From: TMP-86 sp046347195
GTDB lineage: Bacteria; Pseudomonadota; Gammaproteobacteria; Steroidobacterales; Steroidobacteraceae
NCBI GenBank assembly: GCA_046347195.1
Contig: JAXMGQ010000020.1
Span: forward strand, 1 to 64,000
Direction: 5' to 3'
DNA length: 64,000 nt
Within the stretch, counting starts at the first letter, position 1; each line of letters starts with the position of its first letter. Position numbers and translations under genes: made by a program. The notes under the pieces were generated by a model. It searched no databases. It saw only the letters and a program-made list of their open reading frames with translations, and was not told the DNA's origin. This document shows, piece after piece, positions 23,968 through 33,207 of this stretch.

Positions 23968-24696
23968 TCAAGACCGTCCGACATATCTCTCCAGCACGCG
24001 CATGGCGTCATACAACAGGATGGCCAATGCCCCGGTGAGCATCCCGCCCTGCAGGACGAAGGCGTCGTTGCTGGACAGGAGGCCGGCGATGATCACCTCG
24101 CCCAGGCCCTTGGCCGCCACCGTGGAGCCCAGGGTGGCCGTGCCGACGCTGATGGTCAGCGACAGCCGCACGCCTTCGAGGATCAACGGCAGCGCCAACG
24201 GCAACTCCACCGACCACAGCCGCTGCAGCGGACTCATGCCCATCCCGCTGGCCGCTTCCAGTATCTGCAATGGACAGGTCTTCAGGGCCACGAGCGTGTT
24301 CTCGAAGATCGGCAGCAGGCCGTAAACGAACAGCGCTATCAGCGTGGGCGCAAGGCCGAAACCCACCAACGGCACGGCCACGGCCAGTACCGCCACGGGC
24401 GGGAAGGTCTGGCCGATGTTCACCAGCGTGCGCGACAGCGGCAGGAAGGGCGCGCCGCCTGGCCGCGTCACGAGCACGCCCAGGCCCACCGCGACCAGCG
24501 TGCTGGCGAGCGCGGCGATGCACACCATCCCCAGGTGCGACAGGGTCAGGGTGAGCAGGTCGCCCTGGTCGTAGATCGCCGGCGCGCCGTCGTGCGCGAA
24601 CGGCGAGAACAGCGGCGCGAAGCGCTGCGGAACGACCAGGAAGACCACCAGCAACGCCAGTGCCGGGAGCCGAAGCGACAGGGCTCGCCAGGACAT
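23968..24696 (-). CDS. Osmoprotectant ABC importer, permease (YehW-like)
   Basis: This 242-residue protein has five or six membrane helices and the binding-protein-dependent transport inner-membrane signature EAASGMGMSPLQRLWSVELPLALPLIL, where the permease contacts the ATPase. Size and place as the last of four overlapping genes match YehW of the YehZYXW (OsmF) glycine-betaine system. The start overlaps the ATPase stop (TGATG). It probably forms a heterodimer with the permease at 25703. Confidence 0.9.
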   Translation of the reverse strand: MSWRALSLRLPALALLVVFLVVPQRFAPLFSPFAHDGAPAIYDQGDLLTLTLSHLGMVCIAALASTLVAVGLGVLVTRPGGAPFLPLSRTLVNIGQTFPPVAVLAVAVPLVGFGLAPTLIALFVYGLLPIFENTLVALKTCPLQILEAASGMGMSPLQRLWSVELPLALPLILEGVRLSLTISVGTATLGSTVAAKGLGEVIIAGLLSSNDAFVLQGGMLTGALAILLYDAMRVLERYVGRS

Positions 24697-25706
24697 CAGC
24701 CGCTGCGCCCGTAGGCCAGCAGGCCGCCCAGGCTCAGCGTGCCCAGCACCTGGCCGTCATCGCGGATCACCTGCGCCTGCGTCGCGCCGCGCCATACCAG
24801 CTCGGACAGCACATCGCGCAGGTTGGCGTCCGCTGCGACGCGGACCGGCGCGATGCTGACCGGCGCGACGCCCGCAGCCCTCCCTCCCTCGGGCGCAAAC
24901 GCCTCAGCCCGTTCCTTCGCTGGCGCATCGGCTGCGCGCCCCGCAGCGTCACCCGCGCGGGTCAGCGACATCAGCCGCAGCGCGCGATCCGCAAGGCCGG
25001 TCATGCGCGCCACCAGCTCGTTGCGCGGTTGCCTTAAGAGCTCTGCCGGCGCGCAATACTGCAGCAGCTTCGCCTGGCTCATCACCGCCACCCGCGATCC
25101 CAGCCGGAAGGCCTCGTCCATGTCATGCGTCACCAGCACGATGGTGGTGCCGAACCGGCGCTGGATGGCGAGCAGGTCGTCCTGCGCCTTGCCGCGGATG
25201 ATGGGGTCGAGCGCACCGAAGGGCTCGTCCATCAGCAGCACGGCGGGCTCGGCGGCCAGCGCGCGTGCCACGCCCACGCGCTGCTGCTGTCCGCCGGAGA
25301 GTTGGTGCGGGAACATCTGCGCGAACTGCGCCGGATCGAGCTGGAACACCTCGAGCAGGTCGTGCACGCGCGCACGGATGCGCGACTCCTCCCAGCCCAG
25401 CAGGCGCGGCACGGTGGCGATGTTGTCGAAGACGTGGCGGTGCGGGAACAGGCCATGGCTCTGGATGGCGTAGCCGATGCGCCGCCGCAGCAGGTGCGCC
25501 GGCTCCTCGCGCGTGTCGCGGCCGTCGATGAACACGCGGCCGCGCGTGGGCTCGACCAGGCGGTTGATCATGCGCAGGAGCGTGGACTTGCCCGAGCCCG
25601 AGGTGCCCACGATGATCGCCACCTCGCCGCGGCCGACCTCCATCGAGACATCGTCCACCACGGTGGTCCCACCGTACTGCTTGGTGAGCTGTTCGATGCG
25701 GATCAT
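24696..25706 (-). CDS. Osmoprotectant ABC importer, ATPase (YehX/ProV-like)
   Basis: The 336-residue ATPase has a Walker A (GTSGSGKST, about residue 35), the Q-loop, the signature LSGGQQQRVGVARALA and a Walker B (VLLMDEPFGALDP). A C-terminal regulatory part follows with a single CBS-like segment (NLRDVLSELVWRGATQAQVIRD). An Ala/Glu-rich insert precedes that segment. It matches QAT-family betaine/carnitine/choline importers. Start and stop overlap the flanking permease genes, indicating one operon. Confidence 0.92.
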   Translation of the reverse strand: MIRIEQLTKQYGGTTVVDDVSMEVGRGEVAIIVGTSGSGKSTLLRMINRLVEPTRGRVFIDGRDTREEPAHLLRRRIGYAIQSHGLFPHRHVFDNIATVPRLLGWEESRIRARVHDLLEVFQLDPAQFAQMFPHQLSGGQQQRVGVARALAAEPAVLLMDEPFGALDPIIRGKAQDDLLAIQRRFGTTIVLVTHDMDEAFRLGSRVAVMSQAKLLQYCAPAELLRQPRNELVARMTGLADRALRLMSLTRAGDAAGRAADAPAKERAEAFAPEGGRAAGVAPVSIAPVRVAADANLRDVLSELVWRGATQAQVIRDDGQVLGTLSLGGLLAYGRSG

Positions 25707-26857
25707 GCGGGCACGCGCTCCAGGGATTCGATCGCCGCATCGAGCAGCACCGCCGCGGAGAAGGCCAGCGCCATGGTCGGCAGCGCGCCGAGCAACACCA
25801 GGTCGATGGCGGTCTGGCCGATGCCCTGGAACACGAACGCGCCGAGGCCTCCGGCGCCGATCAGCGCGGCGATGGTGGCAAGCCCGATGTTCTGCACCAG
25901 CACGATGCGCACGCCGGTGAGGATGACCGGCAGCGCCAGCGGCAGTTCGATGCGTGCGAGTACCTGGCCTCCCGTCATGCCCATGCCCAGCGCCGCCTCG
26001 ATGGCGGCGGGCGAGACGCGCGCGAGCCCTGCGACCGTGTTCGCCACCATGGGCAGCAGCGAGTACAGGAACAGCGCGATCACGGCCGGCGCGGCGCCGA
26101 TGCCACGGATCCCTATTGCGCCCAGCCAGGGGAGCGCCGCCGCCAGCGCGGCGAGCGGGGCCATCAGGATGCCGAACAGCGCGATCGCGGGCAGGGTCTG
26201 CACGAGATTGAGCACGCCGAGCACCGCGCCGCGCAGCCGGGCGTGCCGATGGCACAGCGTGCCCAGCGGCAGCGCTACCGGCACGGCGGCCGCGAGCGAG
26301 CCCAGCGTCAGCAGCAGGTGCGTGCGCAGCTCGCGCATGAAGCGCTCGGCATTCACCGCGTACTCGCGCATCACCGACAGGTGCTCGAAGGCGCCGCTCC
26401 GCAAGGCCAGCGACACGGCGAGCAGGAAGGCGGCGAGCATCGCGATGCGCGCCAGGGGCTTCGGCCTCAGGCGCGTCACCGCATCGGTGGTCAGCATCGC
26501 CACCGCCAGCAGCAGCAGCCAGCATCCGGCGCCGGGGGCGATGCGCACCACGCGGTTGCCGGGCGGGGTCAGTCCTTGCGCACCGGCCGCCACGGTGCAG
26601 CCGAGCATCACCAGCGCCGCGAGCGCAATGGCCAGCCGCACGCGCGCGTCCTCGCCGTAGAGCGCGGCCACGGCGGCGAGCAGCAGGCAGGCGTACAGAC
26701 CCCAGGCGAGGCCGTTGGCGGGCAGGGAGAAGATCGCGTGCGCGACGCCGGGCACGACGCGATTGGCCTTGAACACGAGGAACGGCAGCGCGAGGCCGAC
26801 CAGACCCGTCGCGACCAGCAGCACGCCCAGCGCATCCGGTCGCAGGCGGCGCGGCAT
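25703..26857 (-). CDS. Osmoprotectant ABC importer, large permease (YehY-like)
   Basis: At 384 residues this permease is longer than the usual 220-240, with about four extra N-terminal membrane helices (residues 10-140) before the transport domain. The ATPase-contact loop reads EAALGMGMTGGQVLARIELPLALPVIL. This extended form is characteristic of YehY in the OsmF system. It overlaps both the binding-protein gene and the ATPase gene by a few bases. Confidence 0.9.
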   Translation of the reverse strand: MPRRLRPDALGVLLVATGLVGLALPFLVFKANRVVPGVAHAIFSLPANGLAWGLYACLLLAAVAALYGEDARVRLAIALAALVMLGCTVAAGAQGLTPPGNRVVRIAPGAGCWLLLLAVAMLTTDAVTRLRPKPLARIAMLAAFLLAVSLALRSGAFEHLSVMREYAVNAERFMRELRTHLLLTLGSLAAAVPVALPLGTLCHRHARLRGAVLGVLNLVQTLPAIALFGILMAPLAALAAALPWLGAIGIRGIGAAPAVIALFLYSLLPMVANTVAGLARVSPAAIEAALGMGMTGGQVLARIELPLALPVILTGVRIVLVQNIGLATIAALIGAGGLGAFVFQGIGQTAIDLVLLGALPTMALAFSAAVLLDAAIESLERVPA

Positions 26858-27786
26858 CAGTGCAGAAACCTGCGCGAGCGCAGGTAATCCTCGGCCACGG
26901 CCTGGGCCGCCTCGCCGTCGATCTGCACGCGCGCGTTCAGGCGGCGAAGCGTGTCGGCGTCGAAGGAGTCCATCAGCGGCTTCACGATCTCCGCCACGCG
27001 CGGATTCGCGGCGAGCGCCGACTCGCGCATGATGGGTACCGGTGCATAGATGGGCTGGTCGTGCCGGTCATCCTCGAGGATCACGAGGTTGGCCGCGACA
27101 ATGCCACCGTCGGTGCCATAGACCATGGCGGTGTTGGTGCCATTGGTGCCGGCGGCCGCGGCGGCGATGGTGGCGGAGGTCTCTCCGCCCGCGAGCACGA
27201 TGAGCTGTTCGGGCCTGAGTTTGAAACCGTAGGTCTGGCCGAGCGAGCGCAGCGTGCCGGCATTGGCGAACTCCGCCGAGCAGGCGAGCACCACGGGTCC
27301 GCCGCCTCGCACCCAGCGCGCGAAATCCGTCAGGGTGGTGAGGTGCTGCGCCTGCGCGATCTCGCGCCGCACCGCCAATGCCCAGGCGTTGCTGGCATGC
27401 GCCGGGGTCAGCCAGACGATGTGGTTCGCGGCGAGGTCGAGCTGCGATCCCAGCCGGTAGCCTTGGTCGAGGTCCTTCCAGGCCGGGTCCTGCGGCCGGT
27501 TGAAGAAGAAGCCCGCATTGCCCGTGTATTCCACGTACAGGTCGATCTCCCCGGCCAGCAGCGCCTTGCGCACCACCGGCGTTGCGCCCAGGGTCATGCG
27601 ATCCACCGTGGCGATGCCATGGGCATCGAGCAGCAGGCGGATCATGTGGCCGATCATCGCGGATTCGCTCGACAGCTTGGAGGACACGACGACCGCGGCG
27701 TGGAGCGGGCCGGTGGCCACCGACAGCGTCAGCACCAATGCCAACATCAAGGCCCGCGTCGGCGCCAACGACTTGGTGTGTACCAC
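26857..27786 (-). CDS. Osmoprotectant ABC importer, substrate-binding protein (OsmF/OpuC-type)
   Basis: The roughly 309-residue exported protein has a signal peptide ending near LHAAVV. The glycine-betaine-binding domain follows, with SSKLSSESAMIGHMIRLLLD, GEIDLYVEYTGN, LTPAHASNAWALAVRREIA and AMVYGTDGGIVAANLVILED. It would capture betaine-type solutes for the permeases encoded directly after it. The GTG at 27786 gives a full signal peptide; an ATG at 27747 is the alternative. The 147-bp gap to the divergent soxB must hold both promoters. Confidence 0.88.
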   Translation of the reverse strand: MVHTKSLAPTRALMLALVLTLSVATGPLHAAVVVSSKLSSESAMIGHMIRLLLDAHGIATVDRMTLGATPVVRKALLAGEIDLYVEYTGNAGFFFNRPQDPAWKDLDQGYRLGSQLDLAANHIVWLTPAHASNAWALAVRREIAQAQHLTTLTDFARWVRGGGPVVLACSAEFANAGTLRSLGQTYGFKLRPEQLIVLAGGETSATIAAAAAGTNGTNTAMVYGTDGGIVAANLVILEDDRHDQPIYAPVPIMRESALAANPRVAEIVKPLMDSFDADTLRRLNARVQIDGEAAQAVAEDYLRSRRFLH

Positions 27787-27933
27787 GGCCGGAGTACGGG
27801 CGACGCCCCGCGCCTGCAACCTGATGGCCCGCTGCAACCTGCCTCCCCGCATCCACTCACGTTGTCGCCTGCAGCGCCGCACGTCAAGCACGGCAATGGA
27901 CTGCCGCGCGCAAAGTTCTATGATGGCGCACCG

Positions 27934-29241
27934 ATGAGTTCCCCGATCGCTTCCGCGCCGCAGGCAGCGCGTCCCGACGAGGCCGACCGCGGCCGCTACT
28001 CGGGGTGGCGGCTGCTGCGCGAGGCCCTGCGCGGGCACCGGGGCTGGGGCCGCGCCTGGCGTGCCGCCGAGCCGCGACCGCGCTATCGCGTGGTCATCGT
28101 GGGCGGCGGTGGCCATGGTCTTGCGACGGCGTACTACCTGGCGACGATCTTCGGCATCCGCGATGTCGCGGTGCTCGAGCGCGGCGCGCTGGGCCTGGGC
28201 AATGTCGGCCGCAACACCACCATCATCCGCTCCAACTACTTTCACCCCGACAACATCCGCTTCTACGACTATTCCCTGCGGCTGTGGGAGGGCCTGGAGC
28301 AGCGGCTGAACTTCAATGCCATGGTCAGCCAGCGTGGCACGCTCAACCTGTTCCATACCGAGGCGCAGCGCGACCTGTTCACGCGGCGGGCGAACCTCAT
28401 GCGGCTGAACGGCGTGGATGCACTGGCCCTGACGCGCGAGGAAGTGAAGGCGCGCGTGCCGCTGGTGGACCTCGACAATGGCCGCTTCCCGGTACTCGGT
28501 GGGTTTCTGCAGCCGCGCGGCGGCACCGTGCGCCATGATGCCGTCGCCTGGGGTTACGCTCGCGCAGCCTCGCGCGCGGGTGTGGACATCGTGGAGCACT
28601 GCGAGGTCACCGGCATCTGCCGCGAGGGTGAGCGCGTCACCGGCGTCGAGACCACCCGCGGTGCGGTGGCCGCCGACAGCGTGTGCCTGGCGGTGGCGGG
28701 ACATTCCTCGCAGCTCGCGGCCATGGCCGGACTGCGCCTGCCCATCGAGACCCATGTGCTGCAGGCCTTCGTCAGCGAAGCGATCAAGCCGGTACTCGAC
28801 CAGGTGGTGACCTATGGCGCGGGACACTTCTACATCAGCCAGTCCGACAAGGGGGGCCTGGTGTTCGGTGGCGGCATCGACGGCTACAACAGCTACGCGC
28901 AGCGTGGCGCGCTGCCCATGGTGGAGGAAGTCGCGGCGGCGGCGGTGACGCTGATGCCGGGACTGGCGCGCGTGAAGGTGCTGCGTCAGTGGGGCGGCGT
29001 GATGGACATGTCCATGGATGGCTCGCCGTTCATCTCGGCGACGCCGCTCGCCGGCCTTACGCTCAATGGCGGCTGGTGCTACGGCGGCTTCAAGGCCATC
29101 CCCGCGGGCGGCATGTGCACGGCGCATCTCATCGCGCGCGGCGAATCGCATCCGCTGGCCGCGCACCTCGACCTGCGTCGCTTCGCCGCCGGTCAGCCGG
29201 TGGATGAGCGGGGCATCGGGCCCTTTCCCTTCGCGCACTGA
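27934..29241 (+). CDS. soxB: Sarcosine oxidase beta subunit
   Basis: The 435-residue flavoprotein has the FAD-binding VVIVGGGGHGLATAYYLA motif around residue 45, the NVGRNTTIIRSNYF block with the flavin-region Arg, and YGAGHFYISQSDKGGLVFGG. It ends in the second nucleotide-contact region LNGGWCYGGFKAIPAGGMCT. As part of the heterotetramer it oxidises sarcosine to glycine, passing the methyl group to tetrahydrofolate via the alpha subunit. The start at 27934 leads to the known N-terminus length. It is first in soxBDAG. Confidence 0.95.
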   Translation: MSSPIASAPQAARPDEADRGRYSGWRLLREALRGHRGWGRAWRAAEPRPRYRVVIVGGGGHGLATAYYLATIFGIRDVAVLERGALGLGNVGRNTTIIRSNYFHPDNIRFYDYSLRLWEGLEQRLNFNAMVSQRGTLNLFHTEAQRDLFTRRANLMRLNGVDALALTREEVKARVPLVDLDNGRFPVLGGFLQPRGGTVRHDAVAWGYARAASRAGVDIVEHCEVTGICREGERVTGVETTRGAVAADSVCLAVAGHSSQLAAMAGLRLPIETHVLQAFVSEAIKPVLDQVVTYGAGHFYISQSDKGGLVFGGGIDGYNSYAQRGALPMVEEVAAAAVTLMPGLARVKVLRQWGGVMDMSMDGSPFISATPLAGLTLNGGWCYGGFKAIPAGGMCTAHLIARGESHPLAAHLDLRRFAAGQPVDERGIGPFPFAH

Positions 29242-29256
29242 TCAACCCATGAGGCG

Positions 29257-29625
29257 ATGCCCCCCAATGCTGCGGACTCCCTGCCCATGCTGAGGATTCC
29301 TTGCCCCTGGTGCGGTGAGCGCGACGAGGTGGAGTTCCGCTACCAGGGCGATGCCGGCCGCACGCGTCCTGCCGCGGGCGCCGCGGCCGGCCAGGTCGAA
29401 GACTATCTCTATCTGCGCGACAATCCGCGCGGCTGGCACCTGGAGTGGTGGCTGCACACCGCCGGCTGCCGTCAGTTGCTCAAGGTGCTGCGCCACACCG
29501 TGACCCACGAGATCGCGGCCGTCGGCGGTCCTGCCGACTCGCTGTCCCCGCCGGAGCCGAGGCTGGAGCCGAGGCCGGTGCCGGAGCCGGAGCCGAGACC
29601 GTTGCCGGCACCGGGGCCGGGATGA
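29257..29625 (+). CDS. soxD: Sarcosine oxidase delta subunit
   Basis: The 122-residue protein carries the delta-subunit zinc-site residues and surrounding motif: IPCPWCGERDEVEFRYQGDA, DYLYLRDNPRGWHLEWWLHT, and GCRQLLKVLRHTVTHEI. A Pro/Glu/Arg-rich tail of about 30 residues (EPRLEPRPVPEPEP...), coded by a repeated GCCGGAGCC-type unit, is longer than in typical delta subunits. The family start could be the ATG at 29287. Its stop overlaps the soxA start (ATGA). Confidence 0.92.
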   Translation: MPPNAADSLPMLRIPCPWCGERDEVEFRYQGDAGRTRPAAGAAAGQVEDYLYLRDNPRGWHLEWWLHTAGCRQLLKVLRHTVTHEIAAVGGPADSLSPPEPRLEPRPVPEPEPRPLPAPGPG

Positions 29626-32600
29626 GCGGGCCCAGGCGCATTGCCGGCGGGTTGGTGATCGATCGTACCCGCCCCGTGAGCTTCCAGTTCGATGGCCAGG
29701 TGCTTGGCGGATTCTCCGGCGATACCCTGGCCTCGGCGCTGCTCGCCAATGGCCGGCGCGTGGTGGCGCGCAGCTTCAAGTATCACCGCCCGCGCGGCGT
29801 GGTCGCCGCCGGTCCCGAGGAACCCAATGCGCTGGTGGAGCTCGAGGGTCCGCAGGGACGCGAGCCCAATGTGCTGGCCACGACGCTGCCGCTGTACGAG
29901 GGACTGACGGCGGCCGGACAGAATGCCTGGCCATCGGTCAGCGTGGATGTCGGCGCGGTGAACGATGCGATCTCGCGACTGTTGCCCGCGGGCTTCTACT
30001 ACAAGAGCTTCATGTTCCCGGCGCGTGCCTGGGAGCGTCTCTACGAGCCGCTGATCCGCCGCGCCGCGGGACTGGGGCGGCTCGAGGCGCGGGTGGATGC
30101 GGCGCCGCCGGCCGCGCAGACTGTGCACGTCCACGCCGATGTGTTGGTGGTGGGGGCCGGGACGGCGGGCCTGTGCGCTGCGCTGGCCTGCGCGGCCGCG
30201 GGACGCGAGGTGCTGCTGCTCGAGCAGGACCTCATCGCGGGCGCCGGCGCACTGCTCGATGATCGCTGGACCGGCTGGTGCGAGCGCGCCCTGGCCGTGC
30301 TCGGGAAGATGCCGGGAGTGCGCCTGTTGACCCGCACGACACTGCTGGCCGCCTATGGCCAGGGCGTTTTCACGGCCTTGCAGACACTGCCTGGCGCTCC
30401 AACGCGCGGTGACCCGCGGGAGCGGCTGCACGTGATCCGCGCACGCTCGGTGGTGCTGGCCACCGGCGCACTCGAACGGCTCATCGCCTTTCCCGGCAAC
30501 GATGTTCCCGGCGTGATGCTGGCAGGCGGCGCCGGGCAGTACCTGCGCCGTTACGGTGTCGCCGTCGGCGAGCGGCCACTGTGGTTCCTCAACAACGATG
30601 AAGCCTACGAGGCTGTGTTCGCACATCACGCAGCTGGTCTTGGCAGCGCGGGCATCGTCGATGTGCGCGAGTCGGGACTTGCGATGCGACGCGCGCGTGA
30701 GTTCGGCATCCCTGTCCTTGCGAACGCGCGCATCGTCGCGGTCGCGGGGCGCCAGGCTGTGCGCGGTGCGACGGTGGAGACGGATGCGGGACGGCGGCAT
30801 GTCGAGGCCGATGCGCTGCTGATGTCCGGCGGTCATTCACCGTCACTGGCGCTGGCCACGCAACTCGGCCTGGGCTCGCGCTGGCAGGAGGAGATCGCAG
30901 CCTTCGTGCCGGACGAGCCTGGCGCGGGCGCCGACGCGCGTTCGGACGCGGGTGCTGCTGCTGGTGCGGCCGGCGCCAGCGCAGACACTGCCGTCGTGAA
31001 ACTGGCGGGCGCCGTGCGCGGCACGACGGGGCTGGCGGCGGCGGCCCGCGACGGGCTGGCTGCGGCAGCCTCACTACTCGGTGACGGCGTACCGGTTGGT
31101 GGCGGGAACGCTGAGCTGCGCGACCTGTTCGCCAGCCTGCCTTCGGACCTGCCGCACACCCCGCTGCGGGCGATCTGGGAAGTGCACGGTCGCGGCAAGT
31201 CCTTCGTCGACCTGCAGCAGGACGTCACCACCGAGGACGTGCGCCTCGCGGCGCGCGAAGGCTACGGGCACCCCGAGCACCTCAAACGTTACACCACGCT
31301 GGGCATGGGCACGGAGCAGGGACGCATCGGCGCACTCGTGGGTCTTGCCGTGCTCGCGCAAGCACGCGGACTGCCGCCGGCGCAGCTCGCGCTCACCCGG
31401 CCTCGCCCCTTCGCGCAGCCCGTGCCCTTCGCGGCGCTGGCAGGTGCGGAAGCGCGCCAGCATTTCAAGCCCCGGCGCCGGCTCCCCTTGCACGACTGGC
31501 ACGAGTCGGCCGGCGCGCGCTTCGTGAACATCGGGCTGTGGCTGCGGCCGCTGGTGTACTCGCGCGAACCGGGCTGGGCGCCGGTGCTGGCCGAGGCGCG
31601 CGCGGTGCGCGAGCGCGTGGGCCTCACCGATGTCTCCACCCTGGGCAAGATCGACGTGCAGGGTGCCGATGCCGGCCGGTTCCTGGACTTCGTCTACGCC
31701 AACCGCTTCTCGACGCTGCCCGTCGGCCGCGCACGCTACGGGATCATGCTGCGCGAGGATGGCCTGATGTTCGACGATGGCACGGTGGCGCGGCTGGGCG
31801 CCGGCCATTTCGTGCTCACCACCACCACCGCCAATGCCGCCGCCGTGCTCGACCATCTCGACTTCCAGCGCCAGGCGCATGCGGCGCAGCTCGGTGTGGT
31901 GCTCACCGATGTGGGCGATGCCTGGGCGCAGTTTGCTCTCGCCGGGCCGCGATCGCGCGCGGTGGCCGCCCGCGTGATCGACGGGCTGGACCTGTCCAAC
32001 GCGGCCTTCCCCTTCATGGCCGCGGCGCAGGCCACGATCGCGGGCATCGCCGGCCGCGTGTTCCGCATCTCCTTCTCCGGCGAATGCGCCTACGAGATCG
32101 CCGTCCCGGCGCATCACGCGCGGCCGGTGTGGCAGGCGCTGATGCAGGAGGGTGAATCCGAAGGCATCGCGGCCTACGGGCTCGATGCCCTCAACACCCT
32201 GCGCATCGAGAAGGGCCATGTGACCGGCGCGGAGCTCACCGGCAATGCCAGCGCCGATGATCTCGGGTTCGCGGGCCTGCCAAAGGGCGACGGTGACTTC
32301 GTCGGGCGCGATGCGGCGCGGCGCGGGGCGCTCAACGCGGCGGAGCGGCTGCAGCTCGTGGCGCTGCGGCCGGTGGAACGCGGCCTGCGGCTTCGCAACG
32401 GCGCGCAACTCGTCACGCGTTCGCGGCCGCGCGACAGCCTGGGCTACATTACCTCCGCGACGCCCTCGGTGGTGATCGAGGGCTGGGTGGGTCTTGCGAT
32501 GCTGGCCGGCGGCCGCCGCCGGATTGGTGAGCAGTTGATTGCCGCCTCGCCGGTGCACGATGAGCATGTCGAGGTGGAGGTGATCTCACCCCACTGGCTG

Positions 32601-32630
32601 GATGCGGAGAACGCCCGTGTCAAAGGCTGA
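29622..32630 (+). CDS. soxA: Sarcosine oxidase alpha subunit
   Basis: The 1002-residue subunit has an N-terminal 2Fe-2S-like fold without cysteines (residues 10-100, FQFDGQVLGGFSGDTLASAL). The NAD-binding FAD/NAD oxidoreductase region comes next (about 170-500, DVLVVGAGTAGLCAALACAA and ATGALERLIAFPGNDVPGVM). The C-terminal GcvT folate-binding domain spans about 610-990 (LTDVSTLGKIDVQGADAGRF, SFSGECAYEIAVPAHHARPV). An Ala/Gly/Asp-rich insert near residue 430-460 is not usual. It passes methylene groups to tetrahydrofolate. Overlaps with soxD and soxG show tight coupling. Confidence 0.95.
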   Translation: MSGPRRIAGGLVIDRTRPVSFQFDGQVLGGFSGDTLASALLANGRRVVARSFKYHRPRGVVAAGPEEPNALVELEGPQGREPNVLATTLPLYEGLTAAGQNAWPSVSVDVGAVNDAISRLLPAGFYYKSFMFPARAWERLYEPLIRRAAGLGRLEARVDAAPPAAQTVHVHADVLVVGAGTAGLCAALACAAAGREVLLLEQDLIAGAGALLDDRWTGWCERALAVLGKMPGVRLLTRTTLLAAYGQGVFTALQTLPGAPTRGDPRERLHVIRARSVVLATGALERLIAFPGNDVPGVMLAGGAGQYLRRYGVAVGERPLWFLNNDEAYEAVFAHHAAGLGSAGIVDVRESGLAMRRAREFGIPVLANARIVAVAGRQAVRGATVETDAGRRHVEADALLMSGGHSPSLALATQLGLGSRWQEEIAAFVPDEPGAGADARSDAGAAAGAAGASADTAVVKLAGAVRGTTGLAAAARDGLAAAASLLGDGVPVGGGNAELRDLFASLPSDLPHTPLRAIWEVHGRGKSFVDLQQDVTTEDVRLAAREGYGHPEHLKRYTTLGMGTEQGRIGALVGLAVLAQARGLPPAQLALTRPRPFAQPVPFAALAGAEARQHFKPRRRLPLHDWHESAGARFVNIGLWLRPLVYSREPGWAPVLAEARAVRERVGLTDVSTLGKIDVQGADAGRFLDFVYANRFSTLPVGRARYGIMLREDGLMFDDGTVARLGAGHFVLTTTTANAAAVLDHLDFQRQAHAAQLGVVLTDVGDAWAQFALAGPRSRAVAARVIDGLDLSNAAFPFMAAAQATIAGIAGRVFRISFSGECAYEIAVPAHHARPVWQALMQEGESEGIAAYGLDALNTLRIEKGHVTGAELTGNASADDLGFAGLPKGDGDFVGRDAARRGALNAAERLQLVALRPVERGLRLRNGAQLVTRSRPRDSLGYITSATPSVVIEGWVGLAMLAGGRRRIGEQLIAASPVHDEHVEVEVISPHWLDAENARVKG

Positions 32631-33207
32631 AGGCCATTGCCGCCCAACACCGCCGGCGTCCGGCGTATCCGTGCGCATCGCCCGATGCGCCGCCGATGTC
32701 ATCGAGCTTGCCGCCCTGCGCGGTCACGAGCCCGATCTCGCCGAGATCCTGCGCGAACGGGGCCTGGCGCCGCCCGCGCGCGGCCGCTGCACCACCGACG
32801 ACTCGATCCTGGCGCTATCCGTTCGGCCGCAGCGGTTGATCATCCTCGGCGAGGCCGCTGAGTCGGGAAGCACGGCGATGCGCTGGCACGGGTTTTGCGA
32901 GGGAAGGGCCGCGGTCATCGACCAGAGCGGCGGCTGGTGTGCGTGGCATCTCGCGGGCGAAGGACTCGCGCCTTGCCTCGCGCGGGGCTGCCGCCTCGAT
33001 CCGCGCGAGTATCTTGCGGCGGGAGCCGCGTCGGCGACTTTGTTCGCGCAGGTGGCGTCGATGTTCGCGGGCCTTACGACCGGCATGCTGCTGCTCGCGC
33101 CGATCAGCTTCGCGCGGCACGTGGAGGAGTGGTTCGCCCACTCGGGGGCGGCGATCGGCGCCGCCATTTCGCTTCGACAGATCCTGCTTGACGAGGAGTG
33201 CACATGA
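32617..33207 (+). CDS. soxG: Sarcosine oxidase gamma subunit
   Basis: The 196-residue protein is a diverged gamma subunit, related to the C-terminal part of the GcvT fold (RCAADVIELAALRGHEPDLA, LIILGEAAESGSTAMRWHGF, HVEEWFAHSGAAIGAAI). The GTG start lies inside the soxA 3' end and the stop overlaps the next gene (ATGA). Recognition rests mainly on position and length; sequence similarity alone is weak. Confidence 0.8.
   Translation: MSKAEGHCRPTPPASGVSVRIARCAADVIELAALRGHEPDLAEILRERGLAPPARGRCTTDDSILALSVRPQRLIILGEAAESGSTAMRWHGFCEGRAAVIDQSGGWCAWHLAGEGLAPCLARGCRLDPREYLAAGAASATLFAQVASMFAGLTTGMLLLAPISFARHVEEWFAHSGAAIGAAISLRQILLDEECT

Noticed and set aside
26857..29238. A 793-codon minus-strand frame covering soxB and the binding-protein gene
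   Set aside because: The real protein is only the part below 27786; the rest is antisense of soxB.
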